A stretch of 64,000 bases of DNA from Onchocerca volvulus (taxonomy: Eukaryota; Nematoda; Chromadorea; Rhabditida; Onchocercidae). The notes under the pieces are model-generated. The model was not told where the DNA came from. It did not search any database and was given only the letters and a program-made list of their open reading frames with translations. The first letter of the stretch is position 1. Every line of letters starts with the position of its first letter. This document shows, in pieces, positions 40,201 through 52,639 of the stretch. The stretch covers positions 20,747,753-20,811,752 of the forward strand of contig HG738138.1 of the NCBI GenBank assembly GCA_000499405.2, in the 5' to 3' direction. The position numbers were made by a program, and so were the translations under genes.

Positions 40201-43200
40201 ATTTAAAGTTTTATTTATGAAAAAAATTTATAAATTTCTTAATACGGTAAAATCAAAAATTCCAAGAAACGTCTGAATAAGAATTTATTCCAAATTGAAC
40301 CTGCTTAGCAATTCTGTCCACATCTTGGCGTTGCTTAACTTCCAAATCGCACTGACTTCGTAAATCTTCAATTTCTCGTTGTAAAGAATCTTTTTCTTTT
40401 TCTATCCTAAATTTGATGTTTGTAGGTTTTGCAAGTTTTATCAAAAAATTCTCTTTTTCTTACAAAGAAAATGAGAATTTTTCTGGATGCGCTGCGCCAA
40501 ATCTAATATTCTGAATCAATATTATAAATTGGCTGATGGGAAACGACAACCTAATTCGGGCTTTTTGGATAGAATCCAGTTGCTCAGAAAGTTCCGCCAC
40601 TGCATCATTGTGTTTTTTACGTAAATTAGCAAGAGCTGTTTCCGCATTCAGTGATACTTCTTCCTGTTAATAACTAGTAATTATGCAAATATTAGTTATT
40701 CACAGGACTCAATGTTTACAAAAGAAATCATGGCGTTACTTTCAGTGATATCTTTAATTAAAAACTATGCAAGCCGGGTAAACATAAATTCCTGTTTTTT
40801 TCGGTAAAAATGGAATATTTACATGAATCAAACGAAATAATCCAACTAATTTGTATAGAAGAAATTTTTAATGTTCTCATGTAAATGAGTCACCTGTCTA
40901 TATCTCAGCACAAAGGCCTTTATGCTGACACCTTCCGATTTGCTATTAGAGCTTATGAACAACGTGTGAAACATAGGGATGTTAATTGTCAAGAATGTTA
41001 CAAGGACTAAAGCTGGTGAGAACTGTCCATCTTATTCTTAGTCCTCATATCCAATCTTCAATGTGATTTATGTGTTGTGTACACCTTAATATATTTACAC
41101 ATACTGAATATTTAATTGATTTGTTATGAATCAATTAAATATTCAGTATGTGTATATATATTAAGCTGTATGTAACACATCAATCAGTATACAACACATT
41201 AATTGTTTTCTAACCAAATCTCGACGGAGTTTAATCAATTCTGTTTCGCGTTTTTTGTTCAATTCAATTTGCGCTTGTGTCGCACCACCTGCCTCATCAA
41301 GACGATCGCTAAGCTCTTCAAGTTCCTTTTGTATTTCACTGCGACTTCTCTCGATCTTTCAATATTTTTATGTTGAAAAATTTAATTCGCGGTCATAAAA
41401 ATGAGAACTTGTGATTGGGAAGTTTAGTTCACTGACTTCTATTGACATAATAGGAGTATATGACTTATAAACAGTTATAAACTGCATAACTTATGACCAA
41501 CATATTACTCTCAAAGTTCTCTCAATGCACTAATGTTGCTTTGTATGAACATTTGTGCGTCGTTTTGTGCTATGATTCGAAAAATTTTGGAGTTAAAGAA
41601 CTGAACAATAATTGTTATAATTGCTTCATCAAAGAATAAAAGGGCAAAATTTTTTTGCTGATGCAAATAATCCATCACCGTGACCGTGAACTCCACTTGA
41701 TCAGTATTTGATAATGTGAACTAAATTATTGAATGAGTTTCTTAGATCATTCTGCAGTTTAGAAATGAAAACTACTGACTAACCTTCAATCTTGCTTGTC
41801 TTTCTGCCTGAAGCTCTTCTTCAAGTTCGTTGTAACGTGCTACTTGTTCCTTCAGTTCACGTTGCAATTTACTTACCAATGATTGCTCATCGTCTATGCG
41901 ATTTAGCATTGAAGCTATTTCAGTATCTTTCCTTAAAAATTATTTCATAATAAAACATCTCGACTTCTCAATTTCAAAAAATTTGCATGAAGTTTCTTTT
42001 AAAATTCATCTTTTTTATAGCTCCTACATTCCTTCGCAAAATATTGAGATATGATTTTTCTTTTCAAGATCGACGAAATGCTCTCTCGACCACTGCCATG
42101 CTTGGCATAGAAAAAACGCTCTTTGTGAAGTTTTGAGATGAAGTATTGAAGCTCTGAAGTTTACTGGTCTAAACGATTTACTTTTTCAATGCGTTTTCCA
42201 TTTCATGCTTTTGTTTCATGAACTCATCAATGTTCTCCTGCGCTATTTTTAACTCTCCTTCAGCTTTACGTTTTGATTTCTCGATATCTTGACGTATTCG
42301 TCGTTCTCGTTCCAGATTATCCTCAATTTCATCCAGACTTTGCTCTAATTTATTCCGCATTTTGTTCAAGTGATTCACTTTGTCTTCTCCAGCTTGAATT
42401 TCGTCCAGAAGTTTACGAGTTGTCTATAACGAAGAGAGTCTACTATCGATCATTTGGTAATGGCATAATTTCATTTTCTTACATTTTATCAACAAATCTG
42501 TCTAAAATTTTCATTTCCAAGTTTGGTTAAAATATTTGCATTAGAGATTTATTTTCTTCGCAAGTATAAAATATTCCAGTTTTTGAGAAATGGATCTTTC
42601 GAATTTGAGCAATTTTCTATAAGATTTGAACAAGAATTCTGTGATGGCAAACCTCTTCTTGATGTTTTTTTTCTTTATTGATTTTTGCAATTATTTCATC
42701 CTGTGATCTTATTTCATCCTTAAAATAAAACATAGGACTAAAACCGTTTTTAAAAGATATTGTATACCACATTTGACTCATTAAAGCGAAAATGCATGAA
42801 ACTAAGAACAAATGAAAAGATGTACCTGCAAGGTTCGAAGCTGGTGATCTTTGACTTGCTTATCCTGATCAAGTCTTTTGCAAGTTGCTTCTAGTTCGGC
42901 AACTGTACGTTTTAGAGCTTCATTATCATGTTCTAATTCATTTTTGATTTTTGATAAAGTTGCATTTTTGTCTTCTTGTTCAACAAGCTGTTCGTTTAGA
43001 TAGGCATACTGTAAAATTAAAAGCGATATTTCTTCCGTTATCACTAATGTTAGTTTTTGAGGAAGTACATTAAGATACAGTGATAATAACTGTTCTTGAG
43101 ATATATGACACAGCTAAAAGAAATACTTAATTTGAAGATATATCTTCATTGTTCTTTAGAATTTGAGTAAAGAAAAATTTCGAAGTTTTTTACTTATACA

Positions 43201-45236
43201 GATGATGCTAGCCTAATTTTTAGATTCTGATTTGATATCTGAGTAGAAAGGTGATTAGTCCCAGTCTTACATCTAAATTCCGGTGTTTATACCGGAGATA
43301 ACCTTGCCTGTTTCTCAGCGTCATTTTTCTGAGCTATGAGTTTAGCAGCTTTCTTTTTTCTCTCTGCACTAATATCCTTCTCTTGTTCAAGTTGCAGGAA
43401 AAGTTGCTGTTTCTCAGTAATCAATTTGACTACTTCCGATTCTGTATTCTTACGTAATTTCTCTTCACGATTAAAGTTCTCTTCCAATTCCTTTACTTTC
43501 TTTTTCATCTCTTCAAATTCTTCATCCTGAAAATTCTGCTCTTTCAAGAATTTTGATATTACTGATTTCTCCATGTGAACTTTTCATAAGCAATAAACTA
43601 TTTTTTTGTATTCCCATAATCGTACATTGAAGCTTATCAAATAAAGCCAAAAATTTGTTGAGCGAATTTGAGTGAACAATGATAACATTGAAATTCATCT
43701 TTATTTTTTCCCAGCCGATTTAATTTCATTGTTAAGAAAAAATTTAATATCTTTTGACCATTTCATTTACTTTTTTACTTCCTTTAATTAATGGTTTGAC
43801 GCGACCATACAGTTTGAACCAATTCCAATTACGCAGCTTGCACCACGCACGAATATTGCGTTGCAGTAATAAGATACCAGCTCTAAGTGGCGAAAAATCA
43901 TAATTTTTTTTTTTCGAAATTAATTAAAATGACCAGAAATTAATACGAAATTTATTTAGAAGAGAACTTGAAATTTTCATTCCATTATTAGATTTATTGA
44001 AATTTAAGAAATCATATTTTAAATGGTAACGAAAAAAGACTCACTTCATTTGCATTCTATAGCGAAGATCACATTGAACTTGGTAGTGCCTGCATGCATT
44101 TTGAAATTTGATTATGATAATTGATAAAGCTTCATCTCGAAGATTTTCAAGTTGAGCTAATATACCAGCTTTGAAAAATACCTGAAAATAAAAAAAATTT
44201 TGAGCCTTGTCATCTGAATTTTAATCTTAATTAAAAGTTTTTGTCTTTCAGTTTATAACAATAGTATTTTTCCAACCTTTTTTTTTTTTTTCAAATGTTT
44301 TTAAACTTTTCATATTAAAAGATATCGCTCTATATATATGAAGCATTTTTGGAGATAAATTTCATAAGTAACCTTAGTATTTCCAATGCAATAATCATCA
44401 GGTTTCAAAACTCCAATTTTTTCTAATTTTGCGCACATTTTTCCAGTACATAGCTTGAAATCAGTTTCAGAAGTTGCTTCTTCAGCGGCCAAAATAGCAT
44501 ACCTAATTTGAATTCATATTGCGAAAATTCAGGAAATATTGAACAATTTTAATTAACTTTTGATTTTAACTAAGTCTGCTCCTACAATAAGTTATCTATG
44601 ATCTTCCATACAACCAATCTTTATCAGAAAGAAAATGAATATTTAGTTATTCTTTCTTTGGTAAAAAAGTGATCCAAATGATGGCTTCTTATTCTATTTA
44701 TTCATGAGGTTTAAAAACAAAACTTTAAATCATTGATACCTTTGCTTAAAGTCAGCGTGTAAGGTACGATTTGGGAAACCTTTACGACAAATTCGAATAC
44801 CTTCAAGTACGCCATTACAAGTCAACTGATTGAGCACCAGTGAAGCTTCAATTACGCCTGGAAGAAAGCTTTAAAATCCAAAAAGGATAAGCAAATACTG
44901 CAAGGATTAAATTTTAGAATTTTTAGAATTTCATAACTAAAATCTAGGAGTACCTGATTGCTTCTTCTCGTTTGGTATTATGCAACGGATGAAATGTGGA
45001 TAAGTTTTATTAAGCATTGTCATCAAATTGTTCAACGATTCTCGATACATCATTGAAACTGTCATAAATGAAGCTGATTTGCCTTTCTTTTTACTCATTT
45101 TGCCATCTTTTGCTATAAATTCAAGTGATCTTTAGATTGAACTATATAAAACAAATCGTTCACTCAATTTCCAAAAAATAATTACAGCAAAATGTAATTT
45201 CATGTGAAATTTAATGAAATCAATAAAGATCAGTTT

Positions 45237-45324
<88 letters not shown>

Positions 45325-48300
45325 AAGTCAAACTTCTGATTGGAACTGATAGAGACATTAAAAAGAAACGGATTTTTTGTATTATTACTTTTGAAAAATA
45401 GATTTCATCAAAAAATTTAATAAATTTCATTCTAAAATTCGTACTTCCTGAAATTCAATCAAATATTCATCTGAAATTTTAGCGGTATAAATGAAAAACG
45501 TATCATTCTACCCAAGTTAGCGATATCCTCTTGTGTTTTATAGTCTTCCCAAATTTCTGTCATCAAAGCCATCCCAGTATTTGCTTTCAAAACGCTAATT
45601 GCTGTATCATTAAGTGGGTCCTTGTTCTTCTCTAGCCAACCTGTTACATTATAACGTACCGTACCTGCGTAATGTACTATGGCCAAGTGAGCATCAGCCT
45701 GGAATTTTCAGTGCCAGAATATTTGCGCAATAGTTAGAATAATTAGCAAATCCCGACAAAAATCCTGATTGATGATTCTTCAAATCTTTATCAATTCCTT
45801 GTTTATGCATAATTTCCTAGTTATGCAATTTTTTTGGGGGGTTTTTTTTGAAATTTGGATTCTCAGAAATCTGATAGATTTACAGATCATTTTTCACTCT
45901 TTTAATCAATTACAAGCCTGGTTCGCTTTCGGTGGTTTAGGCTTCTGGAAATTCGGATGTTTCCCGAGATGTTGATCGTTGATTTTTTGAGCTAATGTAA
46001 CATCAGTTGCCTTTGGCACAATACATTCTTCGTCCAGTACTGAGATGATACCAAGTGGCTTGAAATAGCGTTTACAAAATATTGGTGATTAAAGACCAAT
46101 TTTCCGGAATAAATCATAATTAGAAGCAATATGAAATTTGCATGAAGTAAAATGGGCAAAAAAAAAAAGCGCTAACGATTGAGAAAAAAAAGAAACAGTC
46201 AACTTAAATAGAAATGTCAATGATTCAATGATAAGCTATTTGTGAAGATTTTTTTTTGATGATATTCATACCTTTTCAATGAGTTCGATACATGCCTGAA
46301 GATCTAAACCAAAATCGATAAATTCCCATTTAATTCCTTCAAGTCCATATTCTTGCTGTTCCAGAACGAACATGTGATGATTGAAGAATTGTTGTAGTTT
46401 CTCATTTACAAAATTAATCCATAATTGTTCAAATGAATTGAACTGAAATGAAATTAACATTGCAACATATTCTAAATTAGACTTTTAACAATATACTTTC
46501 CTAAGTTGTAACGATAAGCAGGTAATTTTAATACTTTACAGGGATTTAACAAATGTTTGAAAAAATTAGTGATTAAGAACCAAACTTCCAATATTAGATT
46601 TCTTACATCGAAAATTTCGAATCCAGCAATATCAAGTACTCCAATGAAGTGATCACGATTACGATCCTGTACGTCTAATGTTTTATTACATCTCTTAATT
46701 AGCCATGCGAACATTCGAGCATAGATTGCTTTTGCCAGTGCTCCTACAGCCCAGTTTACCTTAATTTAATTTCCGTTAGAAATAATTAGAAGTTGTCGAA
46801 GTAAAGGATTTAATTTTTCATAATTAGGGCCAGTAAATGCAAGAGATGTAACCTGCTCAAGATTCTGTCCCTTATTCACCCATTCGGTACCAACTTTAAC
46901 ACGAGGTTTCAGCAATGAAGACACGAATTTATCCTTATCAACCATCCACAATTTACAAGCCAAATCGCCTTCTACAATATTCTACTCTTCGCATTTATCA
47001 CTCATGAACTCACGAATTATCAGATGTTTTCCACATTTCTTGAATTATTTGTTCTCAAGAATTTTGCAGATAAAAGAGGCTATTGCAAGTTTCATGAAGA
47101 ATCAAAATGGTAACAGAGCTTACAAATTTGATTAAATTTCAGAGATTTTAAGCCATTAAATTTAATTACCTTGATGATCCTCACATTCCGCCTGTTCCTC
47201 TCGTTGTCGCTGTTTGAACTTGGTTTCACCCATATGCATGATACCAGCCACCAGAGAAAATAGATCTTGTTTCTCTTGTTCAGTAAAATGCATGATATCG
47301 AAAGATTCCTGGGAAAACAAGAAAAAATCATTTCTGATAAAGCTGATAAAACTTAAAAAGTCAAGGAATTTAGAAATAGAAAAAAGAAAATTTCAAGTAG
47401 AATCCAAAACCGTGCAGTCCTTAAAAAATTATTGCTTGAAATTATTCGAAATCAGAAAAAAATAAAATGAATTAAGTGATTAATTACATCAGTTGTTTGC
47501 ATTTCTTCCTTGTCATCTACACCATCGATAGTCACCTCAGCTTGAGAAATTAAATGATAATCGCTTATTTCACGTGTTAGAAATAGCTTCTCTGGAATCA
47601 GAATGCAAGTTTTCAATTATTTACTTGATTACACAAATTCATCCTTCAATAAACTGATACATTTAATTCATAAAAATTTAAAGAAAAAATTTTTAAAACT
47701 AGTGTAAAATATTGCATTACTTGTGAATTCTTTCTGCTTTAATGAATAATTAAAACGAAACCCGTTTCACCTTTTAATCCTGCAATTTGACCAGACATAA
47801 TCTGATAGAAGATATGGTAGGATCGTTCTCCTGGAGCTTGTTTAATAACTCGTGATTTCTCCAACAGATCTGCAATTTGATGAAATTGTTAGAATATTAA
47901 AAAATAAAGAAAAAATGAGCCTTTTGGAGGGAAAGAAAAAGTTTTATGGGAAATTCGATGACTTTAGTTGAAGGGCTCGTTTAGTATACAAATGTTTGCT
48001 TACATTTCTAATTTTCTTCTTATATGAAATTTCACAAAAAAAACTCAAAATGGAACTGACAATAAAGTTGATATAATAGCAATATTCTTAGAATGGATTC
48101 ATATATTTCTACTATAATTTGTATGAAATGTTTAAATTTTGCAAAATTATTATACTATGACATTCCAGAGCAGAACAGAAACTGATTACAATGCTCTATA
48201 TCGGCTCCGGCAAGTCTTCCACCAGTATTGAAGTGAATTCGAATGAACTTTCCAAAACGTGATGAATTATTGTTCCGGACAGTTTTTGCATTCCCGAAAG

Positions 48301-51300
48301 CCTCGAGTACCGGATTAGTGCGCACAATTTGATCTTCAATAGAAGATTTTTTCTTGCCACTCTTCTGCGAATTGCTAGAATAATCAGAATTTCAAGTTAA
48401 GATTTTTTAGCATTCATTCATTCAGTATACTTGGATTTGTCATTTGAAGTATCAATATAATAATTAATAATCGCAAATAGTTCTTTATTTTTGTCAAGTT
48501 GCATATTTCAAATATCAAACTTTGTTAACGGCATGGAAAGTTGCTATTGCTTACAACAGTTTGATAAAATTTGGATAATTTGATAAAGTTTGAAGATAGC
48601 ATCCCAAACATTTGCATATCTGTGATTGAATTAAAGATTCAAAATATTGTATTTAAAATAAAATTTTTCATCCAAATTTCTATTATCAGTTATTTCGATT
48701 TTCAGTAATTGATAAAAACCATAGTGTAAATGGATTTGTGAATTATGATAAAGCAAATGATCGATGAAAATCAATGTTAACTTCGAAACGAAACGCACAT
48801 AGCTGAATATGGCGCACCGACGATGGCAAGATAAGCTATAACTTTTTTTGTATTTTCTGTTTTCCCTGCTCCTGATTCACCGGTGATTAACAATGACTGA
48901 TTTATGTGGTCTAAAAGTTTTTGATTACTAATTTCAGAAATACTACTCAAAAATTAAATATCATCAAAGATGACTAATGGACATTTGCGTAGCAAAATTA
49001 AAACTTCCAAGCTTGATACTATTAAATTGTTATTAGTTTTGTAATTATCAAAACAGTAATTATCAGTTAACAAAAATTAGTACAACTGATTATAATTATT
49101 ATTACTGATAAGTATTTTCACTACTATCAAAGAAGGAAGCACAAATTTCCATACAACTCTTCTCTCGGAAAATCTTGCGAGAGATGCTTTCTCTATTTCT
49201 TAAAACTGTTTGATAAAGAATGTAACATAAATTGATTATTTTCAAATTTATGACGTAATTTTAAAATTTTGAAAAGATAACCATTAATCATATTCCTATA
49301 AGCTTCATCGGAAACAGCAAACAAATGAGGTGGCATTTCAGCTCGTCGCTTACCGATGTACATTTTGCAAATACTTTCTTCATAAATAGGTAAACGTTTG
49401 TAAGGATTAATGACCACACAAAATAAGCCTGAATAGGTCTGAAAAATTCGAGGCAAATCATTTCCATAAAGTTTTGCCGGAATTAAATTTTTATGTTATT
49501 GATGAAATTTTCTCAAGAATCTTCAATACTTTCTGAATTCTATTCTAAATTTTATAATCTTAAATGCTTCAGTATTTTGTCAGAAGATTCTTCTTAATTG
49601 AATCATTTCAGTTTTTTTTTTTTTTTTTTAGTACTTATAAGCAATACTTTTTAAGATTATTGTTTCTTTGGCAAGCCATTTCTTGTTATCCTTCAATTAC
49701 ACCAAAGATTTAGGTTCTCCAATTTGATTTCTGTATACTTAGTATCTTCAATCTTTAGTGTATAGAAATTAGGTTCGATGCGTGCTAACTAAATTAGCTA
49801 TTTATTCAATTGCTTTTTAGACGGAGTAACCAATTTCTAGTTTTTTTTCAAATTGTCCTAATATTTTCCGAAACTTTAGATCCTCAACTTTCATCTTCTT
49901 CTGGAAATCGATCTGCTGTAGTTGAATTGCAGATCTTCTATCGAGAAACAGGATTTACTTTAAACATCAAATTTATGAAGATTATTGGTAAATGATTTTT
50001 TTGGGATATGTTCAGTTCGAGTTCGTATTTGAGGATTTCTTTCTATCTTTTTTTGTGTACAAATTCCAAGAAAAACTTCAAAGTTGGAGCTGTAGTTGCT
50101 GACTAGCAACTTTTTTATGTAAACAACCAAGAATTCACTTATTTCGCTGGAACGGAACCATCATGAAACATATAAGTAAACAAAAGAGTGAACTGCATCC
50201 CTTCTTCAATAGCAATTCATTCACTCAAGCAAGTAAAGATATTCAAATTTTGTTTCCACAGATATATTTGATCTTATTCTCTTATCAGTTCCTACTTTAT
50301 CTTTTATAAATATTTCATAATCAATTCTTCCTAATCCTTTCAATTCTGATCTTTTAATAAACAATCAACATGTCTGGGTTACTTGAATTCGTAGAATTTT
50401 TTTAAAATTCTTTTGCTCGAACCAATCTTATGTAGTGAAAGAGCAAAAATCAAAGGATTTGAAAAAGAAAACCTTTTTGCTTACTCAACTATATTAACGA
50501 AAAGTTGAAATTAAAGAAGAGATGTTGCTGGTATTTAAACAGAAAGTTTGCACAAAAATAATTATTGATATCAGCTAATAGACAATATCTTTTTACTGCC
50601 CAAGCCATTTCAAACGAAATTTGGCAATTAATAAGATCGCCCTACTAACTGTTGCAATAGAAAGTTTCCTGATAAAGTAAAATATTATTTGGCGGAAATT
50701 TTAAACTATTAATTTTTAAGAATATTCATCAAAGATGAAGTTGCTATATGAAGAAAACATTTCAATCCTTCTCTGAAAGAAGGAATGTTTACATCCATAC
50801 AATAACATTATCAATAAAACTTGAAGTTGCGTATTTTTCGCTGTATGGCGTGATTACAAATTTATATCTTAAAAAGTTTGCAGATACATCTTTATTTTAA
50901 TCTAACTGATTGTTAGTTTAGCACTGAAAACCTGAACAGTGGTATAGTTTGAAACTGAATACATCTATTCTTCGATATATTTGCACAAAAAATTCAAATG
51001 CCTTGAAAATCGACTAAATACGCCTTGAAAGACGATTGAAGTGTAAATTGTATCTGTTTGCAAGTTTGAAGTGTTCGAAGAAATTTTTTATAGCAAAAAA
51101 TATCAAATTCCAGTTTCGTGTGCATTTTGTATGCTGGCTCGTATAAAATTAGCTTTCAGCAAAGCCACCACTAATGTGATTTAAAGTTTAGAACATTTTA
51201 TCAAATGAATGATAATGATCTTCTTACGGAAAATTGACTTACATATATCATCATAGAGAAGTATCGTTCACGTAGATTATGAAGTACAGATGCATCGTTC

Positions 51301-52639
51301 AGAAATGTCAAATTCGCCATATCTTCCGTTTTCTCATATTTTGGTGGATTCATTTTTTGTGTTTCATCCTTTTTCAAGGTTTTCTGAAATTTAAATTAAA
51401 AGATGCGATGCCTGCTAATTAATCAGCTTCGTTGTGGATCTGTTTGAAGTTAAAAAATAATCCAAATCATTGCGATATTTTTTTTAATGACAATAGCAGT
51501 TCACAATTGTATAGAAAGCATCAAGGTGCAAGCACCTAGTTTCTTACCTGAAAAGTTTCTTACCTTATATCTGATTTCTTCCTCACTTTCTTATGCATCC
51601 TTTCTTATTTCTTAGTATAAAAAGATGTTTGAGATATATAATTTTAAAATTTTAATTTAAAAATATCCAATAATAAACGGTGCAAATTTCTTGGTACACC
51701 CGAATGATAGATGCTTCATATTCAACATATTATTAGAATACACTTTGATGATCATATCCGGTAAAATTCGATATGAAAGGTTAATTTTCAGAAATAAATA
51801 AATCTACTGCATAAGTATAATTAATTATTGATATGAGCTGTTCCAGTTAAATATCCCACAAATCTACATTTCATTTGTTTTTTTTGTTCAATTCTGAATA
51901 TTTTTAAATTGAAAATAACAGACCTCAGTTCCTTTAGAAGTGATCAGAGTCACAAAATCGCCTTTCGTTGATTTAATTTCGGCGGCGATAAAACCTAATT
52001 CTTCATCAGGTATCCAAACATTCTTCTTGGAATCAAATTTTTTTGTTGTTGTTGCAACGATCTGAAACTGTGTTTAGTTGATTCTAATGGCATGAATAAT
52101 ATTGACAAATGTCTTAACTTCGTCTTATCAAAATTATGGTACACACATCTATGAAGCATGGATCTCATCTACTTAAGTCAGTCAGTCAGTATTTTGCAGT
52201 AATGAATTAGTAAATTATTATTCAAATTCTTTCACGATTAATTAAACTCACACAAAAAATCATTTTTCCCACTAAAAACATAACAAGAATGTAAAAAAGA
52301 AATAAAGCTAGGTGAAATAACTAGAATGTGAAAGGCATGACAAAAAGTGATTTCATTAGCGGTATTATCTTGTAAATTTGCTATATCTAATCTTGTGTTA
52401 ACTCAGCAAAATTTTTGAATTCTCGAATAATTTACCTGTTTTTGATGTTGACGCAAAAATTGCCATCCAGGATCACTCTCGTATTCCGACATTGTGGTAC
52501 CTGTAGTTTCAGTTTTTTGAGTTGCCTGCAACGAAAGCAATGATATTAGAGATAGCCGGCATGTTTCATTATTTACATTAATGAAAGGTGTTGTAAATTC
52601 TACAACTGGATCTGCTTTAGCCAAGAAACCGAGTATCAT
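34245..52639 (-). CDS. Muscle-type class II myosin heavy chain, complete
   Basis: The gene spans 18 kb. Forty-one coding exons from ATG 52492 ([13 protein letters not shown]) to TAA at 34245-34247 sum to 5,862 nt, exactly 1,953 residues, against 1,963 for C. elegans UNC-54. Colinearity holds through motor, neck and rod. Seen in order: DPGW start, SH3-like region, P-loop GESGAGKT, switch [11 protein letters not shown], switch [11 protein letters not shown], the SH1/SH2 region [18 protein letters not shown]/neck, and a heptad-repeat rod. Known role: ATP-driven thick-filament motor of muscle. An in-frame upstream ATG at 52639 could add 32 residues. The frame is intact with no stop. It is clearly diverged from UNC-54 in loop 1, loop 2 and the tail, so which nematode MHC paralogue it is remains open. 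Confidence 0.96.
35652..35710 (+). repeat. Intronic direct repeat
   Basis: ACTTCAGAGATGACATT at 35652-35668 and 35694-35710 are identical over 17 bp, with a period of 42 bp, inside the myosin intron between 35303 and 36027. A local tandem duplication. Confidence 0.7.
41085..41165. repeat. Perfect 25-bp palindrome inside a myosin intron
   Basis: Arms 41097-41121 (ACACATACTGAATATTTAAT...) and 41129-41153 are exact reverse complements around a 7-nt loop. Pairing continues outward with one mismatch in 12 to 41085/41165, and more loosely to about 41065/41185. It lies just before the acceptor side of the exon at 40663, in the intron that follows exon 41215-41355. A fold-back element or hairpin RNA precursor is likely. 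Confidence 0.88.
43771..52492 (-). other. Myosin motor and neck exons
   Basis: Exons in transcript order: 52436-52492, 51924-52061, 51243-51383, 49282-49438, 48799-48910 (P-loop), 48190-48374 (loop 1 with KSGKKKSS, then switch I), 47771-47869, 47488-47591, 47170-47308, 46853-46971, 46607-46759 (switch II), 46272-46442, 45918-46058, 45512-45698 (HYAGTVRYN), 44954-45112 (loop 2, SKKKGKSAS), 44740-44857 (SH1/SH2), 44373-44502 (converter), 44045-44181, 43771-43882 (neck, [13 protein letters not shown]). Loop 2 lacks the glycine run of UNC-54. The 45918 exon ends in CAG followed by GC, not GT. Confidence 0.9.
45238..45322. repeat. Long poly(A) tract in a myosin intron
   Basis: Forty-nine A, then TTT, then 33 A. 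It reads as T on the coding strand, between exons 45512-45698 and 44954-45112. It ends about 126 nt before the 45112 acceptor. Length may be affected by sequencing or assembly. Confidence 0.8.
52525..52530 (-). promoter_or_regulatory. Splice acceptor before the myosin start, possible spliced-leader site
   Basis: TTTCGTTGCAG precedes position 52525 on the minus strand, 33 nt upstream of the MSEYES start codon. This short leader after an acceptor is typical of SL trans-splicing in nematodes. The same acceptor can also close a 51-nt cis intron (52526-52576) that joins in frame to an upstream ATG exon at 52577-52639. Confidence 0.5.

Larger units (their letters stand above)
34245..43526 (-). other. 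Myosin rod exons
   Basis: Exons in transcript order: 43308-43526, 42826-43008, 42653-42718, 42182-42423, 41784-41931, 41215-41355, 40552-40663 (boundary uncertain by one base), 40301-40406, 40083-40195, 39720-39849, 39459-39631, 39112-39244, 38679-38858, 38288-38428, 38000-38170, 37639-37713, 37417-37509, 36721-36840, 36027-36149, 35136-35303, 34665-34946, 34245-34427. All carry heptad coiled-coil sequence rich in E, K, L and Q that aligns with the UNC-54 rod. The tail after the coil is short ([21 protein letters not shown]), unlike the longer serine-rich tailpiece of UNC-54. A GTAACA donor after IAPS would allow an alternative last exon. Confidence 0.9.
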
